Below, one piece after another: positions 63,060 through 64,000 of a DNA stretch of 64,000 nt. Each line of letters starts with the position of its first letter. Positions within the stretch are counted from its first letter, which is position 1. The position numbers were made by a program, and so were the translations under genes. Source of the stretch: Pseudarthrobacter sulfonivorans (GTDB lineage Bacteria; Actinomycetota; Actinomycetes; Actinomycetales; Micrococcaceae); the NCBI RefSeq assembly GCF_001484605.1, contig NZ_CP013747.1, positions 4,092,001 to 4,156,000 of the forward strand. The letters are read 5' to 3'. Below the pieces are notes generated by a model, which was given only the letters and a program-made list of their open reading frames with translations, was not told the origin of the DNA and ran no database searches.

Positions 63060-64000
63060 ATGACTACAGCCTCGAGCATGGATCCGTCAGGCGCAGCCGC
63101 ATCGGACTCCGCAGCCAGCAGCACCACCGCGCAGGTGGGGTCCCGCCCCATCGGCATCTTTGATTCCGGTGTCGGCGGACTGACCGTGGCGCGGTCCATC
63201 ATCGACCAGCTCCCCAACGAGTCCATCCTCTATGTGGGGGATACCGCCAACGGGCCCTACGGGCCCTTGCCCATTGCCGAAGTCCGCGCCAACGCCCTGG
63301 GCGTGATGGACGAACTGGTGGACTCCGGCGTCAAGCTGCTGACCATTGCCTGCAACTCGGCGTCGGCCGCTGTCCTGAGGGACGCCCGCGAGCGGTACAC
63401 GGCGAAATACGGCATCCCCGTCATCGAGGTGATCCAGCCGGCCGTCCGGCGGGCTGTCGCTGCCACCCGCAGTGGGCGTATCGGCGTCATCGGAACCTCC
63501 GCCACCGTTGGTTCACGGGCTTACGAAGACACGTTCGCCGCCGCGCCGGACCTGGCGATCACGTCCGTGGCCTGCCCCGAGTTCGTGAGCTACGTGGAGG
63601 CCGGGATCACCACCGGACCCGCCTTGCTGGCTATTGCCGAAGAGTACCTGGCGCCGCTGAAGGCGGCAGGCGTGGACACCGTGGTGCTGGGCTGCACGCA
63701 CTATCCGCTGCTGACCGGCGTCATCTCGTTCGTGATGGGCGACGCCGTGACGCTCGTGTCCAGCGCGGAGGAAACGGCGAAGGACGTGTACCGGGCCCTC
63801 GCCACCCACGACCTTCAGCGCACTGCTGTAACACCGCCGGAACACCACTTCATCGCCACCGGTGACGCCGGCCAGTTCGAAACGCTGGCCCGCCGTTTCC
63901 TGGGCCCGGAGGTCCTGTCCGTCCGGCACGTGGACCATGTGGCAGCCCAATACCCCACCGGCAGCCTGGCGCGGATCACGCCCGAGATGATCGCGGCTGC
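63060..64000 (+). CDS. murI: Glutamate racemase, 5' part (runs off the window)
   Basis: The first 313 residues are present; the 3' end lies outside the window. The enzyme makes D-glutamate for peptidoglycan. After a Ser/Ala-rich N-terminal extension of about 28 residues come [19 protein letters not shown], the first catalytic Cys98 (IACNSASAA) and the second Cys212 ([11 protein letters not shown]). Downstream of this the frame stays open to the window end. It is the last gene of the conserved clpS-DUF2017-murI run. Confidence 0.95.
   Translation, partial: MTTASSMDPSGAAASDSAASSTTAQVGSRPIGIFDSGVGGLTVARSIIDQLPNESILYVGDTANGPYGPLPIAEVRANALGVMDELVDSGVKLLTIACNSASAAVLRDARERYTAKYGIPVIEVIQPAVRRAVAATRSGRIGVIGTSATVGSRAYEDTFAAAPDLAITSVACPEFVSYVEAGITTGPALLAIAEEYLAPLKAAGVDTVVLGCTHYPLLTGVISFVMGDAVTLVSSAEETAKDVYRALATHDLQRTAVTPPEHHFIATGDAGQFETLARRFLGPEVLSVRHVDHVAAQYPTGSLARITPEMIAA

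Overview
The window is high-GC actinobacterial chromosome. Protein sequences, GTG/TTG starts, frequent ATGA overlaps, NucS instead of MutS/MutL, and the gene order all point to the Micrococcaceae, most likely Arthrobacter or Pseudarthrobacter. The genus is inferred from remembered family resemblance, not from a search. There is no phage, transposon, CRISPR array or rRNA. A single tRNA (tRNA-Arg, CCG) is present.

Layout. 1-2.5 kb: end of a zinc-type ABC importer (znuA fragment, znuC, znuB) followed by a convergent Fur-family regulator (Zur). 2.6-7 kb: a metallo-beta-lactamase-fold hydrolase, a divergent sulfur pair (cysteine desulfhydrase-like enzyme and rhodanese-type sulfurtransferase), a zinc alcohol dehydrogenase and a HIT protein. 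7-15.5 kb: HrpA helicase, a 55-residue membrane peptide, a GlxA-type regulator with a perfect inverted repeat at its promoter, an emfourin/protealysin inhibitor-protease pair, and a 13E12-type HNH protein. 15.5-18.8 kb: repeats, a terminator, tRNA-Arg, and a three-gene flavin electron-transfer cassette (RnfD/NqrB-like membrane protein fused to a flavodoxin-reductase module, ApbE, FMN-binding lipoprotein). 19-34 kb: argS-lysA-hom-thrC-thrB-rho-prfA-prmC-tsaC, then two glycosyltransferases and a WecA/TagO-type enzyme. 34-42.5 kb: complete F-type ATP synthase operon with two small accessory membrane proteins, then DUF2550. 42.5-50.4 kb: membrane esterase plus MprF-like protein, cold-shock protein with a structured leader, nucS, hydrolase, AI-2E family transporter. 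50.6-64 kb: a membrane protein of unknown function, CnoX-like TPR/thioredoxin protein, old yellow enzyme, ABC exporter pair, nagB, DUF3039/helicase pair, NAD salvage (pncB, pncA), clpS, DUF2017 and the start of murI.

The order argS-lysA-thrA-thrC-thrB-rho-prfA-hemK-sua5-rfe-atp...nucS...pncB-clpS-murI follows the known Mycobacterium tuberculosis order (Rv1292-Rv1338), so most of the right two thirds is a conserved actinobacterial backbone. The accessory pieces are the peptidase/inhibitor pair, the flavin cassette, the esterase/MprF pair and the 13E12 gene.

The most striking signals beyond gene content are: (i) a recurrent leaderless promoter pattern, TAnnnT followed 6-7 bases later by the start codon, seen at about a dozen genes, including two divergent pairs packed into 37-38 bp; (ii) tandem duplications that include the stop codon at three gene ends; (iii) perfect hairpins in the leaders of csp, rho and atp genes; (iv) a tandem five-residue repeat in the disordered region of Rho.
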